Part shown: one piece after another, positions 54,779-62,988 of the stretch
How positions within the stretch are numbered: the stretch's first letter is position 1
How the letters are laid out: each line of letters opens with the position of its first letter
Position numbers and translations under genes: made by a program
Notes under the pieces: generated by a model
The model's database searches: none
What the model was told of the DNA's origin: nothing
The model's input: only the letters and a program-made list of their open reading frames with translations
Source of the DNA: Nocardioides conyzicola
GTDB taxonomy: Bacteria; Actinomycetota; Actinomycetes; Propionibacteriales; Nocardioidaceae
Direction: 5' to 3'
Length of the DNA: 64,000 nucleotides
NCBI RefSeq assembly: GCF_039543825.1
Contig: NZ_BAABKM010000002.1
Coordinates: forward strand, 2,981,424-3,045,423

Positions 54779-55162
54779 ATGGACTCTTTCTGGGACTTCT
54801 TCTGGTTCATCATCTCGTTCTTCCTGCTCATGGCATATCTCGTGGTGCTGTTCCAGATCCTCACGGACCTCTTCCGCGACCACCAGACGAGCGGCTGGCT
54901 GAAGGCCGTCTGGGTGTTCTTCCTGATCATCTTCCCGCTGATCACCTCGCTGGTGTACCTGATCGCCCGCGGCCAGGGCATGGCGGAGCGCAACATCGCC
55001 GCTGTGAAGCAGGCGCAGGCGAGCCAGGAGGAGTACATCCGCTCCGTCTCGGGCTCGGCCGCCTCACCGACCGAGGAGATCCACCGGGCGAAGGCGCTGC
55101 TCGACTCGGGCGCCATCTCGCAGGCCGAGTTCGACGCACTGAAGGCGAAGGCGCTGGCCTGA
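54779..55162 (+). CDS. Membrane protein with C-terminal SHOCT domain
   Basis: 127 aa. Two membrane helices near the start (about residues 4-26, FWDFFWFIISFFLLMAYLVVLF, and 40-62, LKAVWVFFLIIFPLITSLVYLIA), the PLDc_N-like arrangement, then a charged linker (MAERNIAAVKQAQASQEEYIRS) and a SHOCT motif at the C-terminus (EEIHRAKALLDSGAISQAEFDALKAKAL). SHOCT proteins are thought to aid oligomerisation; function unknown. Own leaderless-type promoter despite the antiporter gene ending 16 nt upstream. Confidence 0.88.
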   Translation: MDSFWDFFWFIISFFLLMAYLVVLFQILTDLFRDHQTSGWLKAVWVFFLIIFPLITSLVYLIARGQGMAERNIAAVKQAQASQEEYIRSVSGSAASPTEEIHRAKALLDSGAISQAEFDALKAKALA

Positions 55163-55169
55163 CCCGCCG

Positions 55170-55616
55170 TCAGCGCGGCAGGACCGCCCACCAGCGGCGC
55201 TTCCACCGCGACGACGACAGCGGTACGACGGCGCCCACCGCCGGGTTGTAGACCAGGGGCTCCCCGTCGCGCTCGTCGAGGACGAGGACGACGTGACGGG
55301 GGAGCCACCGGGTGCCCAGGAAGACCGGGACCGGGGTCGGCAGCGCCGCCAGCACCTCGGCCTGCCGGTAGCGACGAGCCCGCCCGCCCAGCTCTCGTGC
55401 CACCGCCCACGGCGGCGTGCCGAGCATCCGTGGCCACGGCAGCTGCAGCCGCCCGTGGCGGTCGCGCACGCCGGTGAGCCGGCGGTGCATGGCCAGCACG
55501 TCCCGCTCGAAGTCCGGCCACGGCCCGTGGCCCCCGCCGGCGAGCAGCGCCTCGGCGACCACGACGGAGGACGGCCCGCAGGTGCGGGAGTCCGGCTGCC
55601 GTGGCCAGTCGGTCAT
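55170..55616 (-). CDS. Papain-like (C39-type fold) putative cysteine peptidase/transglutaminase-like protein
   Basis: 148 aa. The order Cys (RTCGPSSVVVAEALLAG, residues about 12-17), His (PRHVVLVLD, about 106-114) and Asn (LVYNPAVG, about 120-127) matches the catalytic triad of peptidase-C39-like proteins. No signal peptide or membrane segment. Its ATG overlaps the end of the kinase-like gene upstream by 4 nt, so the two are co-translated. Substrate unknown. Confidence 0.7.
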   Translation of the reverse strand: MTDWPRQPDSRTCGPSSVVVAEALLAGGGHGPWPDFERDVLAMHRRLTGVRDRHGRLQLPWPRMLGTPPWAVARELGGRARRYRQAEVLAALPTPVPVFLGTRWLPRHVVLVLDERDGEPLVYNPAVGAVVPLSSSRWKRRWWAVLPR

Positions 55617-56224
55617 GGGGAGACGTCTCGCTTCGCCATCAGCCCGATCGCGGCGTACGCCTCGTCAGGCGTGACCGGGGTACAGCCCCGCTCCACCGCG
55701 TGGGAGACGACGCGGCGCTGGTCGCGCATCAGCGCCAGGCCGCGGCGGACCAGCACGAGCGGGGGCTTGCGGTGCTCGCGCAGGTCGCGGGTCAGGCGAC
55801 GCCAGAACGTCACCATCGGATGCTGCCGCACGCAGTACGCCGCCGCAAGCAGGCCGGCGTCGTCGCACCGCGCGGCCACCTCCTGCGCGAAGATCCCCTC
55901 CGCGATGAAGAGGTGGTGGTCGCCGAGGTCGAGGGTCCGCTGCCCGCAGCGGCCGTTCTGGGCGATCTCGTAGATCGGCACCTCGGCACGCCCGCTCCGG
56001 CACAGCTCCTCGAGCGCGGCCATCGCGTCGTCGAGCAGCCACGACTCCGGGACGTCCCAGTCGACGATGCCGGCGTTGGCGCCCTCGGTGATCAGCGGCA
56101 GCGTGGGGTCGCCCGCGCTCTTGTAGAAGTCGTCGAGCCGGAGCACCGGCAGCCCGGTGCGTTCGGCGAGCCGCGACTTCCCGGACCCGGAGGGACCGGC
56201 CAGGACGATCACCCGCGCGCGCAC
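55613..56224 (-). CDS. Uridine kinase-like P-loop ATPase
   Basis: 203 aa from GTG 56224 (a start at 56257 would add 11 residues). Walker A GPSGSGKS near the start, LRLDDFYKS (the D-D-F-Y of uridine kinases), YEIAQNGRCG, LFIAEGIFAQE as Walker B region, and a RRLTRDLREHRKPP lid-like arginine cluster. It is shorter and more divergent than Udk, so an uncharacterised nucleoside or sugar kinase is the safer call, although its neighbourhood next to nucleoside salvage genes fits a nucleoside substrate. Co-translated with the C39-like gene. Confidence 0.82.
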   Translation of the reverse strand: MRARVIVLAGPSGSGKSRLAERTGLPVLRLDDFYKSAGDPTLPLITEGANAGIVDWDVPESWLLDDAMAALEELCRSGRAEVPIYEIAQNGRCGQRTLDLGDHHLFIAEGIFAQEVAARCDDAGLLAAAYCVRQHPMVTFWRRLTRDLREHRKPPLVLVRRGLALMRDQRRVVSHAVERGCTPVTPDEAYAAIGLMAKRDVSP

Positions 56225-56279
56225 CGAGCCATTCTGCACGGTGTGGCGCGGCCTCACTGCATCGGTTGCTGCTGGCGGG

Positions 56280-57152
56280 TCAGACCCCGATCGGGTGCCA
56301 GACGGTCTTGATCTCCAGGAACGTCGTCATCGGCTCGAGCCCCGGGTCGGTCGTCCAGTCCGGCTCGGCCGCCGGAGCCCGGCGTACGCGCTTGAGGTTG
56401 TCGGCGGCCGCGACCTCGAGGTCGGTGGCCAGCCCGGCGTCCCCGGCGATGCCGGTCAGGTCGATGGCGTTGACGTCCATGTGCGCGGCCAGCCACGGTG
56501 CGATCGTCGCGGCCGACCCGGTCAGGATGTTGACGACGCCACCGGGCACGTCGGAGGTGGCGAGCACCTCGGCGAGGTTGACCGCCGGCAGCGGCCGGTC
56601 GTACGACGACACGACCACGACGGTGTTGCCGGTGACGATGACCGGCGCGACGACGCTGACGAGGCCGAGCAGGCTCGACTCCTGGGGCGCGAGCACGGTG
56701 ACGACACCGGTCGGCTCCGGCGTGGAGAGGTTGAAGAACGGCCCGGCGACCGGGTTGGCGTTGCCGACGACCTGGGTGATCTTGTCGGCCCAGCCGGCGT
56801 ACCAGACCAGCCGGTCGATGGCGGCGTCGACGACCTTCTCGGCCTTGGTGGGAGAGAGCCCCTCGGACTGGACGACGGCCTGCACGAACTGCGGGCGGCG
56901 GTCCTCCATCACCTCGGCGATCCGGTAGAGGATCTGTGCGCGGTTGTAGGCGGTCTTGCCCGACCACGAGCCGAACGCCTTGCGGGCGGCGATGACGGCG
57001 TCGCGGGCGTCCTTGCGCGAGGCGAGGGCGGCGTTGGCCACGAACTTCCCCTTGCTGTCCTTGACCTCGTAGGAGTACGCCGACTCCGAGCGCGGGAACG
57101 CGCCACCGATGTAGAGCTTGTACGTCTTGCGGACGTCGATGCGGTCGCTCAC
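56280..57152 (-). CDS. Truncated aldehyde dehydrogenase-like protein lacking the catalytic domain
   Basis: 290 aa, little more than half an aldehyde dehydrogenase. It matches the N-terminal and NAD-binding parts (YKLYIGGAFPRSES, VLYRIAEVMEDRR-like region, GVVTVLAPQESSLLGLVSVVAPVIVTGNTVVVV, PGGVVNILTG) and then jumps to the last family strand (TTFLEIKTVWHPIG). The protein contains no cysteine at all, so it cannot carry the usual reaction. It overlaps the complete ALDH gene as GTGA. Together they look like a split form of the two-domain ALDH16 family, whose second domain is also a pseudo-enzyme that aids dimerisation. Confidence 0.85.
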   Translation of the reverse strand: MSDRIDVRKTYKLYIGGAFPRSESAYSYEVKDSKGKFVANAALASRKDARDAVIAARKAFGSWSGKTAYNRAQILYRIAEVMEDRRPQFVQAVVQSEGLSPTKAEKVVDAAIDRLVWYAGWADKITQVVGNANPVAGPFFNLSTPEPTGVVTVLAPQESSLLGLVSVVAPVIVTGNTVVVVSSYDRPLPAVNLAEVLATSDVPGGVVNILTGSAATIAPWLAAHMDVNAIDLTGIAGDAGLATDLEVAAADNLKRVRRAPAAEPDWTTDPGLEPMTTFLEIKTVWHPIGV

Positions 57153-58591
57153 TTGAGATACGCCTCCAGACCGTGGCGGCCGCCCTCGCGGCCGTAGCCC
57201 GACTCCTTGAACCCGCCGAACGGGCTGGTGGGGTCGAACTTGTTGAACGTGTTGGCCCAGACGACTCCCGCACGCAGCTGGTTGGCCATGTGCAGGATCA
57301 GGGAGCCCTTCTCGGTCCAGACCCCGGCGGAGAGGCCGTACGGCGTGTTGTTGGCCTTCTCGACCGCCTCGGCCGGCGTCCGGAAGGTGAGCACGGACAG
57401 CACCGGGCCGAAGATCTCCTCGCGGGCGATCCGGTGCGCCTGGGTGACGCCGGTGAAGAGCGTCGGCGGGAACCAGAAGCCGTGCGACGGGAGCTCGCAC
57501 TCCGGCGACCAGCGACCGGCACCCTCGGCCTCGCCGATGTCGGAGAGCTCGCGGATCCGGGCCAGCTGCTCCGCGGAGTTGATCGCGCCGATGTCGGTGT
57601 TCTTGTCGAGCGGGTCGCCGATGCGCAGCGTCGACATCCGGCGCTTGAGCTTGGCGAGCAGCTCGTCGGCGATCGACTCCTGGACCAGCAGGCGCGAGCC
57701 CGCGCAGCAGACGTGGCCCTGGTTGAAGAAGATGCCGGTGACGATGCCCTCGACGGCCTGGTCGAGCGGGGCGTCGTCGAAGACGATGTTGGCCGCCTTG
57801 CCGCCGAGCTCGAGGGTGACCTTCTTGTCCGTGCCCGCGACGGTCCGGGCGATCGCCTTGCCGACGTCGGTCGAGCCGGTGAAGGCGACCTTGTCGATGC
57901 CGGGGTGACCGACCAGCGCCTGGCCGGTCCCGCCCGCGCCGGTGATGATGTTGACGACGCCCGGCGGCAGGTCGGCCTGCTGGCAGATCTCCGCGAAGAG
58001 CAGCGCGGTCAGCGGGGTGGTCTCGGCCGGCTTCAGCACGACCGTGTTGCCGCAGGCGAGGGCCGGCGCGATCTTCCACGCGAGCATCAGCAGCGGGAAG
58101 TTCCACGGGATGATCTGGCCGGCCACGCCCAGCGGCTGCGGGTCGGTGCCGCGGCCGGCGTACTCCAGCTTGTCGGCCCAGCCGGCGTAGTAGAAGAAGT
58201 GCGCGGCGACGATCGGGATGTCGACGTCGCGCGACTCCTTGATCGGCTTGCCGTTGTCGATGGACTCCAGGACGGCGAGCTCGCGGCTGCGCTCCTGGAT
58301 GATCCGGGCGATCCGGTAGAGGTACTTGGCGCGCTCGCGGCCGGGCATCCTCGACCAGACCTTGTCGTAGGCCTTGCGGGCGGCCCTCACCGCGGCGTCG
58401 ACGTCGGCCTCGTCGGCCTCCGCGATCTCCGCGAGGACCTCCTCGGTGGACGGGCTGATCGTCTTGAACGACTTGCCGTGGCCGTCGACGAACTCGCCGT
58501 TGACGAACAGGCCGTACGACGGCTTGATGTCGACGATGCTGCGCGACTCGGGGGCCGGGGCGTACTCGAAGGGTGTCGTGGCCATCTGCAT
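57149..58591 (-). CDS. NAD-dependent aldehyde dehydrogenase
   Basis: 480 aa, full length. PWNFPLLMLAWKIAPALACGNTVVLKPAE, FTGSTDVGKAI (NAD loop), catalytic Glu in TLELGGKAANIVF and catalytic Cys in FFNQGHVCCAGSRLLVQ, then EEIFGPVLSVLTF and FGGFKESGYGREGG. Located between deoC and the truncated ALDH and coupled to both (TGATG and GTGA overlaps). DeoC releases acetaldehyde from deoxyribose-5-phosphate, which makes acetaldehyde-to-acetate oxidation the most economical reading. ATG 58585 is an alternative start two codons in. Confidence 0.94.
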   Translation of the reverse strand: MQMATTPFEYAPAPESRSIVDIKPSYGLFVNGEFVDGHGKSFKTISPSTEEVLAEIAEADEADVDAAVRAARKAYDKVWSRMPGRERAKYLYRIARIIQERSRELAVLESIDNGKPIKESRDVDIPIVAAHFFYYAGWADKLEYAGRGTDPQPLGVAGQIIPWNFPLLMLAWKIAPALACGNTVVLKPAETTPLTALLFAEICQQADLPPGVVNIITGAGGTGQALVGHPGIDKVAFTGSTDVGKAIARTVAGTDKKVTLELGGKAANIVFDDAPLDQAVEGIVTGIFFNQGHVCCAGSRLLVQESIADELLAKLKRRMSTLRIGDPLDKNTDIGAINSAEQLARIRELSDIGEAEGAGRWSPECELPSHGFWFPPTLFTGVTQAHRIAREEIFGPVLSVLTFRTPAEAVEKANNTPYGLSAGVWTEKGSLILHMANQLRAGVVWANTFNKFDPTSPFGGFKESGYGREGGRHGLEAYLK

Positions 58592-59565
58592 CAGTCCAAC
58601 GTGAAGTAGTCGGGACCGGAGTAGCGGCCGGTCTTCATCTTGGTGCGCTGCATCAGCAGGTCGTTGAGCAGCGTGGAGGCGCCGAAGCGGAACCAGTGGG
58701 GGTCGAGCCAGTCCTGGCCGGCGACCTCGTTGACCATGACCAGGTACTTGATCGCGTCCTTGCTGGTCCGGATGCCACCGGCGGGCTTCACACCGACCAT
58801 CTGGCCGGTCAGCTCGCGGAAGTCGCGAACCGCCTCGACCATGATCATCGTGACCGGGAGGGTCGCGGCGGGCTGCACCTTGCCGGTGGACGTCTTGATG
58901 AAGTCGGCGCCGGCCATCATGGCCAGCCAGCTCGCGCGGCGCACGTTGTCGTAGGTCTGCAGCTCGCCGGTCTCGAAGATCACCTTCAGGTGCGCGTCGT
59001 TGCCGTCGGGGCGGCCGCAGGCGGCCTTGGTGGCGACGATCTCGTCGTACACCTGCTGGTAGCGGCCGGAGAGGAACGCGCCCCGGTCGATGACCATGTC
59101 GATCTCGTCGGCGCCGGCCTCGACCGCGTCGGCGGTGTCGGCGAGCTTGATGTCGAGGGCGGCGCGGCCGCTGGGGAAGGCGGTCGCGACCGCGGCGACG
59201 TGGACGCCGGAGCTGCCCAGCGTCTCCTTCACGGTGGCCACCATGTCGGGGTAGACGCAGACGGCGGCGACCGACGGGCAGTCGGGGTCCGCGGGGTCGG
59301 GCCGCATCGCCTTCGAGGCGAGGGCGCGCACCTTGCCCGGGGTGTCCGCACCCTCGAGCGTCGTCAGGTCGACCATCCGGATCGCGAGGTCGAGCGCGAA
59401 CTCCTTCGCGGTGGTCTTGATCGAGCGGGTGCCGAGCCCGGCGGCGCGGGCCTCCGCGCCGACCTGGTCGACGCCCGGCAGCCCGTGGAGGAACCGCCGC
59501 AGCGAGGCCTCCGACCGGGTGACGTCGTCGAGCCCCGCGCCGAGGACGGTGGAAGTGGGAGTCAC
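58591..59565 (-). CDS. deoC: Deoxyribose-phosphate aldolase
   Basis: 324 aa (beta/alpha)8 class I aldolase that splits 2-deoxyribose-5-phosphate into glyceraldehyde-3-phosphate and acetaldehyde, the last step after thymidine phosphorylase and phosphopentomutase. Segments VDLTTLEGADTPGKVRALASKA, AAVCVYPDMVATV, VAAVATAFPSGRAALDIKL, DEIDMVIDRGAFLSG, VIFETGELQT, the Schiff-base lysine in ADFIKTSTGKV and VGVKPAGGIRTSKDAIKYL with the second lysine. Longer N-terminus than E. coli DeoC, as in eukaryote-like DERAs. GTG start with TATGCT 6 nt upstream. First gene of deoC-ALDH-ALDH. Confidence 0.95.
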   Translation of the reverse strand: MTPTSTVLGAGLDDVTRSEASLRRFLHGLPGVDQVGAEARAAGLGTRSIKTTAKEFALDLAIRMVDLTTLEGADTPGKVRALASKAMRPDPADPDCPSVAAVCVYPDMVATVKETLGSSGVHVAAVATAFPSGRAALDIKLADTADAVEAGADEIDMVIDRGAFLSGRYQQVYDEIVATKAACGRPDGNDAHLKVIFETGELQTYDNVRRASWLAMMAGADFIKTSTGKVQPAATLPVTMIMVEAVRDFRELTGQMVGVKPAGGIRTSKDAIKYLVMVNEVAGQDWLDPHWFRFGASTLLNDLLMQRTKMKTGRYSGPDYFTLD

Positions 59566-59571
59566 CGACCC

Positions 59572-59577
59572 AGCATA
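59572..59577 (-). promoter_or_regulatory. -10 box of leaderless deoC operon
   Basis: TATGCT on the minus strand, 6-nt spacer to GTG 59565. Confidence 0.55.
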
Positions 59578-59627
59578 GGGTTGGCCGCGTCCAGCGCCAC
59601 AACCCTGCGACCTCTCCGGAGAGCACC

Positions 59628-60254
59628 GTGACCGACCCAGCCCACGCACCAGACGACACGACAGTCGTGGAGCGGTTCACGCCCACGAGCGGTCGGGTCA
59701 GCGGGATCGTCGGGCTGATCACGGCGGGCGTGGTGCTGGTCGTGGCGGTGGTCGACTGGGACGCCGGTACGCCGCTCGGCGTCGCCATCCTCTCGCTTCT
59801 GGGCGCCCTGCTGGTGTGGTCGGCGCTGCTGCGGCCGGCGGTGTGGGTGACGTCGCGCGACCTGGTGCTGCGCGGCATGTTCAGCACGACCCGGGTGCCG
59901 CTCGCGGCGATCGACAGCGTGATCGTCACGCAGGTGCTGGCCGTGAAGGTCGGCGAGCACCGCTACGTCTCCCCGGTGATCGGCTACACCGTCCGTCAGA
60001 CCATGAAGGCGAAGGTGCGCGAGGGCCAGAGCCCGACCAGCTCGTCGCCGGGTCCCGCCGCGGACCACCAGGCCTTCGTCGAGGCCCGGATCGCGCACAT
60101 GGCGCAGGACACCCGCGACCGGCTCGGGATCCGCAAGGGCTCGCCGGAGCAGCAGGCACTGGCCGCGCAGGTACGCCGTACCTGCGCGGTGCCCGAGCTC
60201 GCCGCCGGAGCCGTGGTGGTGCTGGCGTTCCTCGTCTGGTTGGTCGTCGGCTAG
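59628..60254 (+). CDS. Membrane protein, PH-like domain
   Basis: 208 aa from GTG with CCGGAGAG upstream. Two N-terminal membrane helices (about residues 26-44 and 50-67), then a beta-rich region that looks like bacterial PH domains (PAVWVTSRDLVLRGMFSTTRVPLAAIDSVIVTQVLAVKVGEHRYVS), a charged segment, and a third hydrophobic helix at the C-terminus (about 189-207). Function unknown. Its stop overlaps the phosphomutase stop by 4 nt (CTAG). Confidence 0.82.
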   Translation: MTDPAHAPDDTTVVERFTPTSGRVSGIVGLITAGVVLVVAVVDWDAGTPLGVAILSLLGALLVWSALLRPAVWVTSRDLVLRGMFSTTRVPLAAIDSVIVTQVLAVKVGEHRYVSPVIGYTVRQTMKAKVREGQSPTSSSPGPAADHQAFVEARIAHMAQDTRDRLGIRKGSPEQQALAAQVRRTCAVPELAAGAVVVLAFLVWLVVG

Positions 60255-61903
60255 ATGCCGGCGGCGGCCTTGATGCCGTTGCGGAGCGCGTCCAGACGGC
60301 CGACGGCCGCGATCCGGGCGGCGTCCACACCGTCGGCCGGGTCGACCGGCACGACGACCTCGAGGTAGCACTTGATCTTGGGCTCGGTGCCGCTCGGGCG
60401 CACGATGACCCGGGCGCCGTCGGCGAGGTGGTAGCGCAGCCCGTCGGTCGGCGGCAGCTCGGGGCTCCCCAGGTCGAGGTCGTCGACGGACTCGACCGCG
60501 AGGCCGCCGAGCTCGGTCGGGGGAGTGGCCCGCAGCCGCGCCATGGCGGCGGCGATCTCCGAGAGGTCGGTGACTCGCGCCGAGAGCTGGTCGGTGGCGT
60601 GCAGGCCGTGGGCGAGCGCGATGTCGTCGAGGATGTCGACCAGCGTCCTCCCGGCGGCCTTCGCCTCGGCCGCGAGCTCGCAGAGGAGGAGGAGGGCCGA
60701 GATGCCGTCCTTGTCCTTCACGTTGGCGGGGTCGACGCAGTAGCCGAGCGCTTCCTCGTAGCCGAAGGCCAGGCCCTCGACCTTGCTGATCCACTTGAAG
60801 CCGGTCAGCGTCTCGGCGTACGGCTGGCCGGCCGCGGCCGCCAGCTTCCCGAGCAGGCTCGAGGAGACGATGCTGCAGGCGTAGGTGCCCTCGGTGCCCT
60901 TCGCGATGAGGGCGTGGGCGAGCAGCGCGCCGACCTCGTCGCCGCGCAGCATCCGCCAGCCGTGCGGCCCGGGCACGGCGGCGGCGCACCGGTCCGCGTC
61001 GGGGTCGTTGGCGACCACGAGGTCGGCGCCGTGGCGCTCGGCCAGCGCCATCGCCAGGTCCATCGCGCCCGGCTCCTCCGGGTTGGGGAAGGCGACGGTC
61101 GGGAAGTCCGGGTCCGGCTGCTCCTGCTGCTCCACCACCGAGGGAGCGTCGAAGCCGGCCGCCTCCAGCACCCGCTCGACCGGCACGCCGCCGACGCCGT
61201 GCAGCGGGGTGTAGACGATCTCGAGGTCGCGCGGTCCGTCGGCGACGAGGCCGGCGACCGTGTCGAGGTAGCTGTCGACGAGCTCCTCCTGGAGCACGGT
61301 GCCGGCGCGGCCGCGGGGGACGTCGGCGATCGGACCGACGGCGGCGATGTGGGCGGCGATCTCCGCGTCGGCCGGCGGCACGATCTGGCTGCCGTCGCCG
61401 AGGTAGACCTTGTAGCCGTTGTCGCGCGGCGGGTTGTGGCTGGCCGTGACCATCACGCCCGCCGCGCAGCCGAGCTCGCGGATCGCGAACGCGAGGATCG
61501 GGGTCGGCAGCGGTCGCGGCAGGACGTACGCCGTGAACCCGGCGCCCGTCATCACCTCCGCGGTGTCGCGGGCGAAGACGTCGGAGTTGTGGCGGGCGTC
61601 GTACCCGATCACGACGGCGCGACCACGCGGGCCGGCCTCGGGGTCGCTGTGCTCCTGGAGGTACGCCGCGAGCCCGGCGGCAGCGCGGGTGACGACGACC
61701 CGGTTCATCCGGTTGGGGCCGGCGCCGAGCTCGCCGCGCAGGCCCGCCGTACCGAACTCGAGGGTGCCGTCGAACCGGTCGGCCAGGTCGGCGTCGTCCC
61801 CGCCGGCCTCGACCGCGGCGATCACGGCCTCGAGCTCGGTGCGGGTCTGGTCGTCGGGGTCCTCGGCGGCCCAGGCGTGGGCGGCGGCGAGCAGGTCGGT
61901 CAT
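60251..61903 (-). CDS. Alpha-D-phosphohexomutase family protein (phosphoglucomutase/phosphopentomutase)
   Basis: 550 aa. Phosphoserine loop VMVTASHNPPRDNGYKVYLGDGSQI (about residues 150-174), metal loop DPDADRC (about 300-306), sugar loop in GYEEALGYCVDP, phosphate loop RPSGTEPKIKCYLE. This longer PMM/PGM subgroup (PgmB/PgcA-like) includes phosphopentomutases in actinobacteria and archaea. Lying next to deoC, with no other deoB in the window, it may turn (deoxy)ribose-1-phosphate into the 5-phosphate and close the salvage route; glucose- or mannose-phosphate isomerisation is the alternative. TATCGT 7 nt before ATG. Confidence 0.94.
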   Translation of the reverse strand: MTDLLAAAHAWAAEDPDDQTRTELEAVIAAVEAGGDDADLADRFDGTLEFGTAGLRGELGAGPNRMNRVVVTRAAAGLAAYLQEHSDPEAGPRGRAVVIGYDARHNSDVFARDTAEVMTGAGFTAYVLPRPLPTPILAFAIRELGCAAGVMVTASHNPPRDNGYKVYLGDGSQIVPPADAEIAAHIAAVGPIADVPRGRAGTVLQEELVDSYLDTVAGLVADGPRDLEIVYTPLHGVGGVPVERVLEAAGFDAPSVVEQQEQPDPDFPTVAFPNPEEPGAMDLAMALAERHGADLVVANDPDADRCAAAVPGPHGWRMLRGDEVGALLAHALIAKGTEGTYACSIVSSSLLGKLAAAAGQPYAETLTGFKWISKVEGLAFGYEEALGYCVDPANVKDKDGISALLLLCELAAEAKAAGRTLVDILDDIALAHGLHATDQLSARVTDLSEIAAAMARLRATPPTELGGLAVESVDDLDLGSPELPPTDGLRYHLADGARVIVRPSGTEPKIKCYLEVVVPVDPADGVDAARIAAVGRLDALRNGIKAAAGI

Positions 61904-61910
61904 GGCAGGC

Positions 61911-61916
61911 ACGATA
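61911..61916 (-). promoter_or_regulatory. -10 box of leaderless phosphomutase gene
   Basis: TATCGT on the minus strand, 7-nt spacer to ATG 61903. Confidence 0.5.
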
Positions 61917-61921
61917 CGAGG

Positions 61922-62353
61922 GTGAGCCGCGTCTTCGCCTTCCGGGACAGCTGGGAGGTCCCTGCTGTGCCTGCGGACGTGCACGGCGTGCTGGTCGACC
62001 TCGAGCGCTACCCGTCGTGGTGGCCCGAGGTGCTCGCCGTCGCGTCGCTCGGGCCGGACGACGCCCGGGTGCTCTGCCGGTCGGCGCTGCCCTACACGCT
62101 CGACCTCGTCCTGCACGCCGTGAACCGCTCGCCCGGGGTGCTCGAGGTCGCGGTCTCCGGCGACCTGGTCGGATCGGTGCGCTACGACCTGTCGCCCGTC
62201 CCTGGTGGCACCCGCCTGGACTTCGCCCAGGAGGTCAGGGTGGCGGGCCTGCTGGGCCTGGCGTCGTACGTCGCGGGTCCGCTGATGCGCTGGAACCACG
62301 ACCGGATGATGCGGGGCTGCCGTCAGGGGCTCGCCGCTCGTCTCGCCGGATGA
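61922..62353 (+). CDS. SRPBCC (START/polyketide-cyclase-like) family protein
   Basis: 143 aa from GTG 61922. The helix-grip pattern is visible: FRDSWEVPAVPADVHGVLVDLERYPSWWPEVLAV, then beta strands with VLCRSALPYTLDLVLHAVN and GTRLDFAQEVRVAG, and a long C-terminal helix (MRWNHDRMMRGCRQGLAARL). These small proteins bind hydrophobic ligands; no specific ligand can be named. Divergent from the phosphomutase with 18 bp between starts. The last 119 bp overlap, antisense, the 3' end of the lysoplasmalogenase gene. Confidence 0.87.
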   Translation: MSRVFAFRDSWEVPAVPADVHGVLVDLERYPSWWPEVLAVASLGPDDARVLCRSALPYTLDLVLHAVNRSPGVLEVAVSGDLVGSVRYDLSPVPGGTRLDFAQEVRVAGLLGLASYVAGPLMRWNHDRMMRGCRQGLAARLAG

Positions 62354-62984
62354 CGCCGAGCACGAGCAGCAGCTGCGCGACGACGTACGTCGCCATGACG
62401 CTGACGTCGTGCGCCGGCAGGTCGAGGCCGGAGAACGCGTCGATCGCGATCAGCCCGTCCGACACGAGGAAGAAGGCGCCGCCCACCCACGCCAGCCGAT
62501 CGACGCCCGTTGCCAGCACGGCCATCGTGCCGAGGCACAGGCCGTAGACGAGCACCGCCGGCGCCAGCACTCCCGCGCCCGGGAGGCAGACCGCGACCAG
62601 CCCGACCACCACCACGCCGTACGCCGTCAGCCAGGCGCGGCTCCGCCGGACGACGCTCTGGGCGAGGTACGGGCGGAAGGCCGCGATGTAGCAGACCTGC
62701 GCGACCAGGAAGCAGCCCACCATCGTCAGGAACGCCAGGTCGCCGTCGAGCAACCGCGGCCCCGTGTCGCCGAGCCAGGACCCGCCGAGTGCCGCGAGGG
62801 ACAGCGTGACCAGGCGGCTCCGTGGACTGGCGGTCCTGGCCAGCAAGGCCAGGGCCAGCACCGGCATCAGCAGCACCTGGGTGAGTCCCGCGAACCAGCC
62901 CGGCCCGGTTGCCTGGGCGACCACCTGGACGACCCCGAGCACGCCGTACGCCGTGAGGACGGCGCGGGCCCTCGGGTTCAGCAC
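62235..62984 (-). CDS. YhhN family (TMEM86-like) lysoplasmalogenase
   Basis: 249 aa, seven to eight membrane helices. YhhN signatures: SRLVTLSLAALGGSWLGDTGPRLLDGDLAFLTMVGCFLVAQVCYIAAF and RLAWVGGAFFLVSDGLIAI, with the two conserved acids in GD and SD. Family members hydrolyse the vinyl-ether bond of lysoplasmalogens. The last about 38 residues after VIRRDE are a low-complexity Ser/Arg/Pro tail encoded opposite the SRPBCC gene. GTG start with TAGCGT 6 nt upstream. Confidence 0.85.
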   Translation of the reverse strand: MLNPRARAVLTAYGVLGVVQVVAQATGPGWFAGLTQVLLMPVLALALLARTASPRSRLVTLSLAALGGSWLGDTGPRLLDGDLAFLTMVGCFLVAQVCYIAAFRPYLAQSVVRRSRAWLTAYGVVVVGLVAVCLPGAGVLAPAVLVYGLCLGTMAVLATGVDRLAWVGGAFFLVSDGLIAIDAFSGLDLPAHDVSVMATYVVAQLLLVLGVIRRDERRAPDGSPASSGRGSSASADPRRTTPGPAGPPP

Positions 62985-62988
62985 GCGG

